From Poriferisodalis sp026713105 (GTDB lineage: Bacteria; Actinomycetota; Acidimicrobiia; Acidimicrobiales; Poriferisodalaceae), in the NCBI GenBank assembly GCA_965115995.1, contig OZ220472.1:2356001-2420000 (forward strand): a stretch of 64,000 nucleotides of DNA, read 5' to 3'. A model generated the notes under the pieces. That model saw nothing but the letters and a program-made list of their open reading frames with translations, searched no databases and was not told the DNA's origin. Both the position numbers and the translations under genes were made by a program. Of this stretch, positions 37,264 to 45,883 are shown one piece after another. How positions within the stretch are numbered: the first letter of the stretch is position 1; each line of letters opens with the position of its first letter.

Positions 37264-37803
37264 TCAGTCCCCCACCCGTGCGATGTAGTCCTCAATCAGT
37301 TGGGCGTGAGCCGCTTCGTCGATGCTGGCGCGCACCACCTGCTCGGCGGCACCCACGGCGATCGACGTGATGTCGGCCCGCACTTCGGCCATCGCCCGGG
37401 CACGAGCAGCCTCGATGTCGGCTTCAGCTTGGGCTCGGCGCTCAGCGATCTCGGGCTCGATGGCCGCGAGCCGTTCCTGGCGGACGGTCTCGGCGGCTGC
37501 GCGGGCTTCCTCGATGATGCGTGCCGCCTCGGCGTTGGCTTCGGCAAGGCGAGCGTCGTAGGACGCACGCAGCTCCTCCGCCTCGGTCTTGGCACTCGCC
37601 GCCGAGTCCAGGTCGCCTTGGATTCGCTCGGTGCGAGCCTCCATGGCCCGGCGAATGGGCGGCAACGCGAACTTCCACATCACGATGAGAAGAAGGAAGA
37701 ACGCGATCGAGCCCCAGATCACCTCAAACAATTCGGGGATGATCGGGTTGGAGGTGGCCTCGCCCTCAGTCGCGGCGAGCAGGCCGGATGCCAGTGCGTT
37801 CAC
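37264..37803 (-). CDS. atpF: F1Fo ATP synthase b subunit
   Basis: A 179-residue peripheral stalk protein with one N-terminal membrane helix (VIWGSIAFFLLLIVMWKFAL) and a long, charged, Ala-rich helix to the C-terminus. GTG 37803 is supported by AGGAGG about 7 nt upstream. There is one b gene in the operon, so a homodimer is expected. Confidence 0.95.
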   Translation of the reverse strand: MNALASGLLAATEGEATSNPIIPELFEVIWGSIAFFLLLIVMWKFALPPIRRAMEARTERIQGDLDSAASAKTEAEELRASYDARLAEANAEAARIIEEARAAAETVRQERLAAIEPEIAERRAQAEADIEAARARAMAEVRADITSIAVGAAEQVVRASIDEAAHAQLIEDYIARVGD

Positions 37804-37812
37804 TGCCGCCTC

Positions 37813-38064
37813 CTACGCGAAGTTGAGCAGGATGAACACCACGAAACCGATGAGGGCCAAGGCCTCGGTGAACGCGATGCCCAAGAACATGGTCGTGCGG
37901 ACCATGCCTGCTGATTCGGGCTGGCGGGCCATCGCAGTGATGGCGTTGCCGACGACGAGACCGATGCCGACGCCTGGGCCGATGGCCGCGAGGCCATAGC
38001 CGAGGCCGGCACCGAGTGCCTTGAGGCCGTCGAGTGCGGTATCCGCTTGTGCGAGCAAGTCCAT
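37813..38064 (-). CDS. atpE: F1Fo ATP synthase c subunit
   Basis: An 83-residue hairpin of two membrane helices. Helix 1 is the Gly-rich GAGLGYGLAAIGPGVGIGLV, the loop is ARQPES, and helix 2 has the ion-binding Glu in AFTEALALIG. The Gln typical of Na+-coupled c-rings is absent from helix 1, so proton coupling is expected. AGGAGA precedes the start. Confidence 0.96.
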   Translation of the reverse strand: MDLLAQADTALDGLKALGAGLGYGLAAIGPGVGIGLVVGNAITAMARQPESAGMVRTTMFLGIAFTEALALIGFVVFILLNFA

Positions 38065-38160
38065 TACTCGTGTTCTCCTGTGTTGTACGGGATTCTGGGG
38101 CAGGGGCCGCAGCGCCGGGGCACTGGCTGGCCAATGGTCGGTCGGGGAAGGATGCCGGGC

Positions 38161-38973
38161 CTAGTGCTCCGGGTGGAGGGCGCCGCCGATGTACACGGCG
38201 GTGAGGATCGTGAAGATGAATGCCTGCAAGACCGCCACCAAGATCTCGAATCCCGTGAGTCCGATCAGCATCAGGAACGGGGCCGGCGTGATGATGACCA
38301 GCCACGTGGGCGTGCTGTCGGTGAGCGCCAGCCAGAACACGGTATGAGACAGCACCGCGAAGGTCACCAGCAACAGGTGGCCGGCAAGCATGTTGGCGAA
38401 GAGCCGCACCGCCAGTGAGAACGGCCGCACGATGAACGTCGACACGAACTCGATGAGCGCCACCAGAGGGAGCAGCGCCTTGGGCACGCCTGGCGGGACC
38501 ACCACATTCTTCAGGTAGCCGAAGAAGCCGTGATTCTTGATGCCGACGCCGTTGAACACCAGCCACACCAGAATCGCGAGCGTTACCGGCATCGCCATGC
38601 GCGCGTTGGCCGGGAAGTGAATCAGCGGCACGACCTCAGTGATGTTCGAGAAGAAGATGAAGAGGAACATCGACAGCAGGAACGGCAGATAGCGCAGTCC
38701 ATCGGGGCCGATGGACTGCATGATGATGTTCTCTCGGATGAACCCGACCGACGTTTCCGCCACGGTCTGGATGCCGCGAGGAGCGACGATGACCTCGGAC
38801 CGCTCGTAACGACGCTTGGCCATCACGAAGATCACCACGGGGGCCACGAAGGCGAAGAGGTAGATGATGCCGACCTTGTTCAGCGCGAATACCGAGTCGT
38901 CGAGTCCCGGAATGATGTTCGGCCACTCCAAGAGGTGCCCGATGTCAGGGAAGGTCAGCGCTAGCAAGTTCAC
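38161..38973 (-). CDS. atpB: F1Fo ATP synthase a subunit
   Basis: Proton-channel stator subunit, 270 residues, with about six membrane helices. The essential Arg lies in FSLAVRLFANMLAGHLLL. GTG 38973 overlaps the stop of the upstream accessory gene as GTGA. Longer open sequence upstream belongs to that gene in another frame. Confidence 0.95.
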   Translation of the reverse strand: MNLLALTFPDIGHLLEWPNIIPGLDDSVFALNKVGIIYLFAFVAPVVIFVMAKRRYERSEVIVAPRGIQTVAETSVGFIRENIIMQSIGPDGLRYLPFLLSMFLFIFFSNITEVVPLIHFPANARMAMPVTLAILVWLVFNGVGIKNHGFFGYLKNVVVPPGVPKALLPLVALIEFVSTFIVRPFSLAVRLFANMLAGHLLLVTFAVLSHTVFWLALTDSTPTWLVIITPAPFLMLIGLTGFEILVAVLQAFIFTILTAVYIGGALHPEH

Positions 38974-39449
38974 TTCTGCTCCTTGCCGGGACGTGAGAGA
39001 TCGAGGCCTGGGGCTGCGAGCCGCAGGGAAACATAGCGGATCTCCCACACAAGCAGACCGAGATGGCTCGCGAGGATGGTGATTGCGATGGGTACGGGCT
39101 CAAAAAACCCGAGCGGGCTGACCGCGAGCACGACGCCGGCGAGTAACGCGAGACGCACGATGAAGCCGCCCAGCGTGACTGCCATAAGCGCGACGGGCGA
39201 CGTGCGCGCGCCCCATGCCATCAGCGCTGCGGCGGCCGCGAGATTGCCGACGACCAGCACATATCCGAGCGCGGAGGAGAGCGCGCCGCCCATGCCCCAG
39301 ATGAACCCGCTGACGACGACCCAGGCGGGAAATACCCACAGGCTCCGGCGCGCCATGTCGAACGCGATATCGCGTTCAGGGGCGTGGTCACCCCCGGGGT
39401 GCACGCAGTCGTCGGACTCGGCTCGCTCGTCGGACATCGCCGTTGTCAC
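38970..39449 (-). CDS. four-helix ATP synthase accessory protein (subunit I-like)
   Basis: A 159-residue protein with four hydrophobic helices after a hydrophilic, acidic N-terminus (WVFPAWVVVSGFIWG, YVLVVGNLAAAAALM, LMAVTLGGFIVRLALLAGVV, AITILASHLGLLVWE). Position and topology match small ATP synthase I-type proteins, which assist ring assembly or Mg uptake. It overlaps both neighbours by 4 nt (ATGA and GTGA). Confidence 0.75.
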   Translation of the reverse strand: MTTAMSDERAESDDCVHPGGDHAPERDIAFDMARRSLWVFPAWVVVSGFIWGMGGALSSALGYVLVVGNLAAAAALMAWGARTSPVALMAVTLGGFIVRLALLAGVVLAVSPLGFFEPVPIAITILASHLGLLVWEIRYVSLRLAAPGLDLSRPGKEQK

Positions 39450-39865
39450 AAGTGCGGTCGCGCGGTCGCTGAGCGTCCGGTCTGGTTGTCGGCTGGTTGA
39501 GGCGTCTCAGCCATGCCGCTGGGCGCCGATGAGTCGGCGTCGGCATCGACGTCGAGCGACACGCCGGTCGGCAACGATGCGGGCTCGTCAAGATCTGTGT
39601 CGCGATGGATGCCCCGCCGCTCGGAAGGACGGCTTGAGGCCATCTCCTGCTCATGGACCTGCATCCGCTCGGCGTAGCGATACCACTCGACCAGGAGCTT
39701 GACGACGAACGCGACCACGCCGAAGCTCAGCGCGAGCCATGGTCCGGTACCCCACCAGCGGTCCAGCCCAAAACCCGCCGCCGCAAATATCGCCGGCGTC
39801 ACGACGATCTCGATGGCCTTGGCCAGGCCGTCCTCGCTGCCGGTGCCGGCGGCGCCGCGTGCCAT
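39446..39865 (-). CDS. AtpZ/AtpI-family two-helix protein
   Basis: A 139-residue protein with two membrane helices (IEIVVTPAIFAAAGFGLDRWWG and LALSFGVVAFVVKLLVEWYRYAE). The GFGLDRWWG motif is typical of AtpZ-like F0F1 accessory proteins. A long acidic C-terminal tail follows. It begins the atp operon, 18 nt after the rpiB-glyA gene, and overlaps the next gene by ATGA. Confidence 0.75.
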   Translation of the reverse strand: MARGAAGTGSEDGLAKAIEIVVTPAIFAAAGFGLDRWWGTGPWLALSFGVVAFVVKLLVEWYRYAERMQVHEQEMASSRPSERRGIHRDTDLDEPASLPTGVSLDVDADADSSAPSGMAETPQPADNQTGRSATARPHL

Positions 39866-39883
39866 GCGGACAGGCTACGAGCG

Positions 39884-41617
39884 TTAACGGTCGTACGGCG
39901 GGAACGCAGCGCAGAGTTCCGCTACTTCGGCGCGGACGTCGGCGATGACGCTTTCGTTGTCGGGGGTGCGCAGCACTCGTGCGGTGAACTCGGCGATCTT
40001 GGACATCTCGTCTGGTCCCATGCCCTGGGTCGTGACCGACGGGGTGCCCATCCGCAAGCCGCTGGTGACGAACGGCGAACGGGGATCGTCAGGAATGGCG
40101 TTGCGGTTCAGCGTGATCCCGGCGGCATCGAGCGCTTCTTGGGCCACCTTGCCCGTCAGGTCAGCGTCGAACGTGCGCAGGTCGATGAGCAGCAGGTGAT
40201 TGTCGGTACCTCCCGAGACCAGCCGGAAGCCGTGTTGGCCGAGCGCGTCGGCCAGCGCGGCCGCGTTCTCCACGATGCGCGCTTGGTACACAGCGAACTC
40301 GGGCAGAGCGGCCTCGGCAAAGCCGACTGCCTTGGCGGCGACTGCGTGATCGAGCGGACCGCCCTGGCTGCCGGGAAAGACTGCGGAGTCGATGCGCTTG
40401 GCGTATTCCTGCGTGCACAGGATCGTCCCGCCGCGCGGTCCGCGCATGGTCTTGTGCGTGGTGAACGTGACAATGTCGGCGTACGGCACCGGATTCGGAT
40501 GCACTCCGCCCACGATCAGTCCGGCGATGTGGGCTGCGTCGAACATGAATGCCGCGCCAGTCTCGTCGCAGATCTCCCGGAACGGGGCGGGGTCGATGCG
40601 GCGGGGATAGGCCGTGGCGCCTGCCACGATCAGCTTGGGCCGGTGCTCGCGGGCCAGCTCGGCCATGGCCTCGTAGTCGATCCGCTCGTCGCTGCGTGTC
40701 AGCCCGTAGCTGACGAAGTTGTAGAGCTTGCCGCTGGCATTCACAGGCGAGCCGTGGGTGAGGTGCCCGCCGTGGTCGAGGCTCATGCCCATCACCGTGT
40801 CGCCGATGTCGAGGAGCGCCAGGTACACCGCAGCGTTGGCCTGTGAGCCCGAATGGGGTTGCACGTTCGCGTGCTCGGCGCCGAACAGTGCCTTGACCCG
40901 ATCGATCGCGAGCTGCTCGGCGGTGTCTGCGTTGACGTTGCCGCCGTAGTAGCGCCGGCGCGGGTAGCCCTCGCTGTACTTGTTGGTGAGCACGCTGCCG
41001 GTCGCCGCCATGACGGCCGGCGACGCGAAGTTCTCCGACGCAATGAGCTGCACCGTGGTCATCTGGCGTTCGAGCTCGGCTTCCAGCGCAGCGTCGATCT
41101 CGGGATCGCCGAGCGGTGCCCAGCTCGCCGATCGCGGGTGGGCGGGACCGCGCGAATTGCCGTCGAGCTTGCGCACCCGGGGCTCATGACGCCCGCCCTC
41201 ATAGGACGCCGCGAGAAAGGCGTCGAGCGCTCCAGCCGCTGTGTCGGCGTCGATCAGGCGTGCTCCGAGACACAGCACGTTGGCGTCGTTGTGCTCACGA
41301 GCGAGCCGGGCGGAGGTCTCGTCGTGCGCAGTGGCGGCTCTGACGCCCGCCACCTTGCCGGCGGCCATGGCGATACCGATGCCGCTGCCGCACACCGCAA
41401 CACCGAGGTCAGCCCTACGGGCCGCCACTGCCTCGCCGACCGCTCTTCCGAAGTCGGGATAGTCGACCGATGCGGGACCGTCGGTGCCGAGGTCCACCAC
41501 CTCGTAACCGCCCGAACGGAGATGCTCAGCGAGACCGTCCTTGAGCTCCCAGCCGGCGTGGTCGGCTGCGAGCGCTATGGACGGCGTGGTCGGATTTGGC
41601 GAATTGCCGTGGGTCAC
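39884..41617 (-). CDS. fused ribose-5-phosphate isomerase B and serine hydroxymethyltransferase
   Basis: One 577-residue frame encodes two enzymes. Residues about 12-150 are a full RpiB: ALAADHAGWELK, VAVCGSGIGIAMAA with the catalytic Cys, and AHDETSARLAREHNDANVLCLGARL (the H..R acid-base set). A linker of about 20 residues follows. Then comes a complete SHMT (GlyA): LIASENFASPAVMAATGS, TNKYSEGYPRRRYYGG, DAAHIAGLI, and the PLP-Lys in FTTHKTMRGPRGG. SHMT makes glycine and methylene-THF; RpiB interconverts ribose- and ribulose-5-phosphate. No stop or start separates the halves. Start GTG 41617; the gene is in the colinear array upstream of atp. Confidence 0.93.
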   Translation of the reverse strand: MTHGNSPNPTTPSIALAADHAGWELKDGLAEHLRSGGYEVVDLGTDGPASVDYPDFGRAVGEAVAARRADLGVAVCGSGIGIAMAAGKVAGVRAATAHDETSARLAREHNDANVLCLGARLIDADTAAGALDAFLAASYEGGRHEPRVRKLDGNSRGPAHPRSASWAPLGDPEIDAALEAELERQMTTVQLIASENFASPAVMAATGSVLTNKYSEGYPRRRYYGGNVNADTAEQLAIDRVKALFGAEHANVQPHSGSQANAAVYLALLDIGDTVMGMSLDHGGHLTHGSPVNASGKLYNFVSYGLTRSDERIDYEAMAELAREHRPKLIVAGATAYPRRIDPAPFREICDETGAAFMFDAAHIAGLIVGGVHPNPVPYADIVTFTTHKTMRGPRGGTILCTQEYAKRIDSAVFPGSQGGPLDHAVAAKAVGFAEAALPEFAVYQARIVENAAALADALGQHGFRLVSGGTDNHLLLIDLRTFDADLTGKVAQEALDAAGITLNRNAIPDDPRSPFVTSGLRMGTPSVTTQGMGPDEMSKIAEFTARVLRTPDNESVIADVRAEVAELCAAFPPYDR

Positions 41618-41646
41618 GGCGCAATTCTGGCAGCCGCCGCTGCGGC

Positions 41647-43185
41647 TCAGGTGCCAGATTTGTCAGGAATTTCCGGGAATTCGATCAGCTCCGCGGGCAC
41701 GGCGCCCGCTCGCAGCACCACGGGATCCGTTCCGGTCACATCGACCACCGTCGACGCGACACCGCCGGGCGCGAAGCCGTCGATGACACCGTCGTGTCCG
41801 GGCCCGATGGCCAGGTTCTGTGCTGCGGACATGGCCCAGGCGGGAGTCTCAGCGCCGTGACGGTTGGCGCTGGTGCCGGTGACCGGTCCGACTTCGTCGA
41901 TGAGCCAGCGCAGCCAGCCCAGCGCCGGCGCCCGCACACCGAGCGTCTCGCGACCATGCAGCGGATCGGGGCCGCCCCGCCGACGGGCCACGAGCGTCAA
42001 CCCGCCGGGCCAAAAGCGCTCGGCGAGCGCTCGGGCTGCGGGGCTCAGCTCCACCAGCTCCTCGGCCTGCGTGAGTCCCGACACCAGGATCGGCATGGGT
42101 TCGCTGCGGGGACGCTCCTTCGCTTCGCAGACACGGGCGACCGCCTCAGTGTCGGCGTAGCGAGCCATGATCCCGCAGAGCGTGTCGGTAGGCGCCACCA
42201 CGAACTCGCCGTCTCGCAAACGATCGACCGCCCGATCGATGACGTGGGCATCGGGTTCGTCGTGCGGACGAACCGCAACGAGCACCCGGTCGAGGCCCGC
42301 GAGATCCGGCTCGATGCGAACTCCCTCGTAGCCGCGGGCGCCTGCCATGTCCTTGACCGCTGAGCCGTGATCCGAAGCGATCTCCAGCACCAGCAGACCG
42401 CCCGGCGCCAGCCAGCCACGGGCATCACGCACGATCGTGCGCACTGCACTGAGCCCGTCGGGTCCCGCGTAGAGGGCTGCTTTCGGCTCCCAGCGGTCGA
42501 TCTCGGCGGGGAGCACATCGCCATCGGCCACATATGGCGGGTTCGCCACGATCGCATCGAGTCGCTCGCGTAGCGGCGCCACTTCACCTCCACCGAGGCC
42601 GGGATCGGGCGCTCCCTCGAGTGCGTCGAACCAATCTCCCTGATGCAGCGAGACCCGGCTTGCAGCACTCCCCAGGCCAGCCAGGTTGGCTCCCGCGAGT
42701 GCCAGCGCATCGGCCGAACGATCTGTGGCGAACACGCGGGACTGGGGAACTTCGTGAGCAATCGACAGCGCAATCGCTCCGCAGCCCGTGCCGAGATCGG
42801 CCACGCACACCTCGGTGATGCGTCGGCGTCGCACCGTGCGGTTGAGCCAGTCGATGGCAATGCCGGCAACCACCTCGGTCTCGGGGCGGGGGATGAGCGC
42901 CCGCTGATCGATTGCCAGGTCGAGCTTGCGGAAACCCCAGCTGCCCAGCACGTACTGCAACGGCTCGCCCGCCATGCGGCGGGCGGCCATGGCGTCGGCG
43001 TGGGCGACCATGCGCAACGTCATCGGCGTCTGCGGTGCCAGGGCGACCTCGGCGGCGCTGGCACCGCTGGCCTCCGCCGCTATGCGGCGCGCGCTCACCT
43101 CGGGCTCGGTCACGCCGCCGGCTGCAAACTGCTCGCGCAGCCGCCGGTACAGGTCGTCCAGCGTCAACCCGTCCTTGCCAGCCAT
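41647..43185 (-). CDS. fused PrmC glutamine methyltransferase and TsaC/Sua5-type domain
   Basis: A 512-residue protein. The N-terminal half is PrmC (HemK): a helical substrate domain, the SAM site LGTGCGAIALS, and the catalytic NPPYVAD. It methylates the Gln of the GGQ loop of release factors. The C-terminal 200 residues are a YrdC/TsaC domain (EFVVAPTDTLCGIMARY, KERPRSEPMPILVSG, FWPGGLTLVARR, GTSANRHG), which makes threonylcarbamoyl-AMP for t6A37 in tRNA. ATG 43185 lies 34 nt after the prfA stop. In many actinobacteria prmC and tsaC are adjacent separate genes; here they are one frame. Confidence 0.92.
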   Translation of the reverse strand: MAGKDGLTLDDLYRRLREQFAAGGVTEPEVSARRIAAEASGASAAEVALAPQTPMTLRMVAHADAMAARRMAGEPLQYVLGSWGFRKLDLAIDQRALIPRPETEVVAGIAIDWLNRTVRRRRITEVCVADLGTGCGAIALSIAHEVPQSRVFATDRSADALALAGANLAGLGSAASRVSLHQGDWFDALEGAPDPGLGGGEVAPLRERLDAIVANPPYVADGDVLPAEIDRWEPKAALYAGPDGLSAVRTIVRDARGWLAPGGLLVLEIASDHGSAVKDMAGARGYEGVRIEPDLAGLDRVLVAVRPHDEPDAHVIDRAVDRLRDGEFVVAPTDTLCGIMARYADTEAVARVCEAKERPRSEPMPILVSGLTQAEELVELSPAARALAERFWPGGLTLVARRRGGPDPLHGRETLGVRAPALGWLRWLIDEVGPVTGTSANRHGAETPAWAMSAAQNLAIGPGHDGVIDGFAPGGVASTVVDVTGTDPVVLRAGAVPAELIEFPEIPDKSGT

Positions 43186-43219
43186 GGCCGGATCCGGTCC
43201 CTCTCGCCCGGCAGCCGCG

Positions 43220-44326
43220 TCACTCGCCGGCGCCGGCGAGGGCGGCAGCGAGCTGCTGTGTGCGCTCGGCGCTCGCGAGGGCCTCGATGAACTCGTCCAA
43301 TTCGCCGGCGAGGACGCGATCCAGCTTGTAGATCGTGAGGCCGACCCGGTGGTCGGTGACCCGATTCTCCTTGAAGTTGTAGGTGCGGATCTTCTCAGAA
43401 CGGCCGCCGCCACGGACCTGATCTCGCTTGTGGGCCGCAACTTCGGCGGCGTGGGCCTCCTGCTGCAACTGCAAGAGCCGCGAGCGCAGCACGCGCATGG
43501 CCTTGGCCCGGTTCTGCAGCTGGCTCTTCTCGTCCTGCATCGACACCACGACCCCGGTGGGCTTGTGGGTGACCCGCACGGCCGAATCGGTGGTGTTGAC
43601 CGACTGGCCACCGGGTCCCGATGACCGGAACGTGTCGACCACGAGATCATTCGGGTCAACCTCGACGTCGACCTCTTCGGCTTCGGGCAACACGCTGACC
43701 GTCGCCGAGGAGGTGTGGACGCGGCCCTGAGATTCGGTCACCGGAACGCGCTGCACCCGGTGCGGACCTCCCTCGTGCTTGAGGAGCCGCCACACGTTCG
43801 GGCCGCGCACAGCGAACGTCACGTTGGTGAATCCGCCCATGTCGCTGTCCTGGCTGCCGAGCAGCTCCAGCGACCAACCGGATTGTGCCGACGCGTACGC
43901 CCGATACATCTCGAACAGGTCTCGTGCCCAGATGTTGGCTTCCTCACCGCCCTCGGCCCCTTGGATCTCGACGATGACGTCGCGCCCGTCATTCGGATCC
44001 CGCGGCAGCAGCAAGACCTTCAATTGCTCGTCGAGCTCTGCCGCCCGCGCGGTCGCGACTTCCAACATCTCGGAAACCTCGGCTGCGTCGTCGCCGTCGC
44101 TGGTGTCGAGGAGATCCTTGGCGGCTTCGGCGTCGGCCAGCGCCTCTTGGGCCTGGTGAGCCACGTCGATGATCTCGCCGATCCGAGCGAGCCTCCGTCC
44201 GAGTTCGGCGAATTGAGCGCGATCCCCCGCCGCAGCGCCTTCGCCCAGCTGGCGCTCGAGCTCGGTTCGCTCAGCCTCGAGCGCGTCGAGCCGCTCGGAT
44301 TCGAAGGCTTCGAAGGTGCCCGACAC
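43220..44326 (-). CDS. prfA: peptide chain release factor 1
   Basis: Recognises UAA/UAG and triggers peptide release. The 368-residue protein has the peptidyl-hydrolysis GGQ (SSGPGGQSVNTTDSAVR) and the RF1 codon-recognition PVT in VQRVPVTESQGRVHT, which separates it from RF2. It is followed by the PrmC domain that methylates the GGQ Gln, an obvious functional pair. Confidence 0.97.
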   Translation of the reverse strand: MSGTFEAFESERLDALEAERTELERQLGEGAAAGDRAQFAELGRRLARIGEIIDVAHQAQEALADAEAAKDLLDTSDGDDAAEVSEMLEVATARAAELDEQLKVLLLPRDPNDGRDVIVEIQGAEGGEEANIWARDLFEMYRAYASAQSGWSLELLGSQDSDMGGFTNVTFAVRGPNVWRLLKHEGGPHRVQRVPVTESQGRVHTSSATVSVLPEAEEVDVEVDPNDLVVDTFRSSGPGGQSVNTTDSAVRVTHKPTGVVVSMQDEKSQLQNRAKAMRVLRSRLLQLQQEAHAAEVAAHKRDQVRGGGRSEKIRTYNFKENRVTDHRVGLTIYKLDRVLAGELDEFIEALASAERTQQLAAALAGAGE

Positions 44327-44359
44327 GCGCTCAGGCTAACTGCGGGGCTAGTGGGCGGA

Positions 44360-45436
44360 TCAGGAGTTCGAGGCAGTGATGGCGCTCCACCGATCGTCAA
44401 CCTCGACGATCTGCGCAGGCATGCGAAGCCTGGCCGACATGTTCCTGATGACGTCGTGAGCGTCACGTCGAGGCAGCGCAACCACCAGTTCAGCGTCAGG
44501 ATCGAGGAATAACCGGGCATCGGCCGCAAACGGCACCACATCGAGATCGATGCCGACGCACACCACCACCACCAGGCGGCGACCGTCGGGTGTCAGGCCG
44601 TAGGCCACAGCAGGCGCCGGTTCCTTCGGACCTCCGCGAGGCAGCGGCGACGACGACGCCCGCAGGCGGCCTGCGCCGACGAGATCCGGACGCCGTATCA
44701 AGAGCGCGCGAAGCCAGCGAGATGCCGACAAGCGATTGAGCGGGTGCGGCGACGCGCCGGGCGCGCGGTGCTCCCGCACCACCTCGGCAACTCGACGTAT
44801 GGCTTCGGGCGTCGGCTCATCTGCGTGCAGCAGCGAAAATGCCTCTCGATCGTGGGCACCGACACCTACCTCGATCTGCCACTCCGTCGAGGCCTCGCCT
44901 GGATCGCCAGAATCGTCGTCGTCGTTGCCGGCTGCCGTGGCGCCGCTGGGAGCCGCGGCAACGATGCGGGCCACTTCGAGACCTTCGACCTCACCCGTGA
45001 TCACGCCGTGCTCGACGGCGACCTCGACGCCGGCAGCACCGAGCAGCGCTACCAGCTCGGGCACACGCGGCGGTGGAGGCTCGGTGGGCCGCGCCGCCGC
45101 CTCGGCAACGGTGGCATGGGCCCCTTCGATCTGCCACACGATCGGTGCGGGCTCGAAGCACGCTGCCCGCCGGGCGAGCACGCCGCTGTGGTTCTCGGCA
45201 AAGACATGCACGCCGTCGCATCCGGTGCGCACCGCCAACGCCAGCGCGCCGCCAAGGGCTCGCTCAGCGCGTTCTTGCGCGAGGCACACGACGGTGGTTT
45301 CGGTGCCCGTGACGACGGCCAGAGCGCCGTCATCGGTTCCCGAAACCTCACCCAACTCGAGGTTGAGCGCATCGCGGGTCAGGGCCCGCAGCTTTGCCGC
45401 GTGAAGCGCCCGGATGCGATCAGCGTCGAGCGCCAT
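44360..45436 (-). CDS. conserved-looking hypothetical protein between rpmE and prfA
   Basis: A 358-residue soluble, Ala/Val-rich, acidic protein without a recognised fold. The N-terminal half (LALAVRTGCDGVHVFAEN, VLARRAACFEPAPIVWQIEG) and C-terminal half (AVAYGLTPDGRRLVVVVCVG, IDLDVVPFAADARLFLDP, LVVALPRRDAHDVIRNMSAR) look like alternating alpha/beta segments. Codon use is like its neighbours, so it is a real resident gene. Its place inside the rho-rpmE-prfA array suggests a translation- or RNA-related role, but this is speculation. Confidence is in the gene, not its function. Confidence 0.75.
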   Translation of the reverse strand: MALDADRIRALHAAKLRALTRDALNLELGEVSGTDDGALAVVTGTETTVVCLAQERAERALGGALALAVRTGCDGVHVFAENHSGVLARRAACFEPAPIVWQIEGAHATVAEAAARPTEPPPPRVPELVALLGAAGVEVAVEHGVITGEVEGLEVARIVAAAPSGATAAGNDDDDSGDPGEASTEWQIEVGVGAHDREAFSLLHADEPTPEAIRRVAEVVREHRAPGASPHPLNRLSASRWLRALLIRRPDLVGAGRLRASSSPLPRGGPKEPAPAVAYGLTPDGRRLVVVVCVGIDLDVVPFAADARLFLDPDAELVVALPRRDAHDVIRNMSARLRMPAQIVEVDDRWSAITASNS

Positions 45437-45533
45437 AGCGGGTGCCCTCAGGCGTGCAGCGAACTGGGGCGGTGGGGCTGGCTCATCGATGATGCTCGCA
45501 GCACCCGTCGGCCGCGTCGCACTGATGGCCCGT

Positions 45534-45791
45534 TCAGCTCCGCCGCTTCCGCTGGCCGTAACGGCGCTCGAAGCGCTCCACGCGGCCCGCCGTGTCGACG
45601 ATCTTCATCTGGCCGGTGAAGAAGGGGTGGCTGGCGCTGGACAGCTCGACGTTGGCCAGCGGATACGTGTTGCCATCGGTCCACTCGATCGTGTCGTTCG
45701 TCTCGACCGTGGACTGCGTGAGGAAAGCAAAGTCGGCGCTGGCGTCCCGGAACACCACTGGCCGGTAGTTCGGATGGATGTCGCTCTTCAT
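45534..45791 (-). CDS. rpmE2: ribosomal protein L31, zinc-free (type B)
   Basis: An 85-residue L31: MKSDIHPNYRPVVFRD, then FLTQSTVETNDTIEW, YPLANVELSSASHPFFTG and a basic C-terminal tail. The Cys pairs of the zinc form are missing, as in type B L31. ATG 45791 is the conserved start; the upstream in-frame ATG adds an unrelated leader. It lies directly after the rho-like gene as in other actinobacteria. Confidence 0.92.
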   Translation of the reverse strand: MKSDIHPNYRPVVFRDASADFAFLTQSTVETNDTIEWTDGNTYPLANVELSSASHPFFTGQMKIVDTAGRVERFERRYGQRKRRS

Positions 45792-45883
45792 CGTGTTCCC
45801 TGGTTCGAAGGCACTCATTCGACGGCGCTGGGGCAATCAGCCTAAGAGAGCGCGGCGACAGGCGCACCCGCATCGAGCCACGA

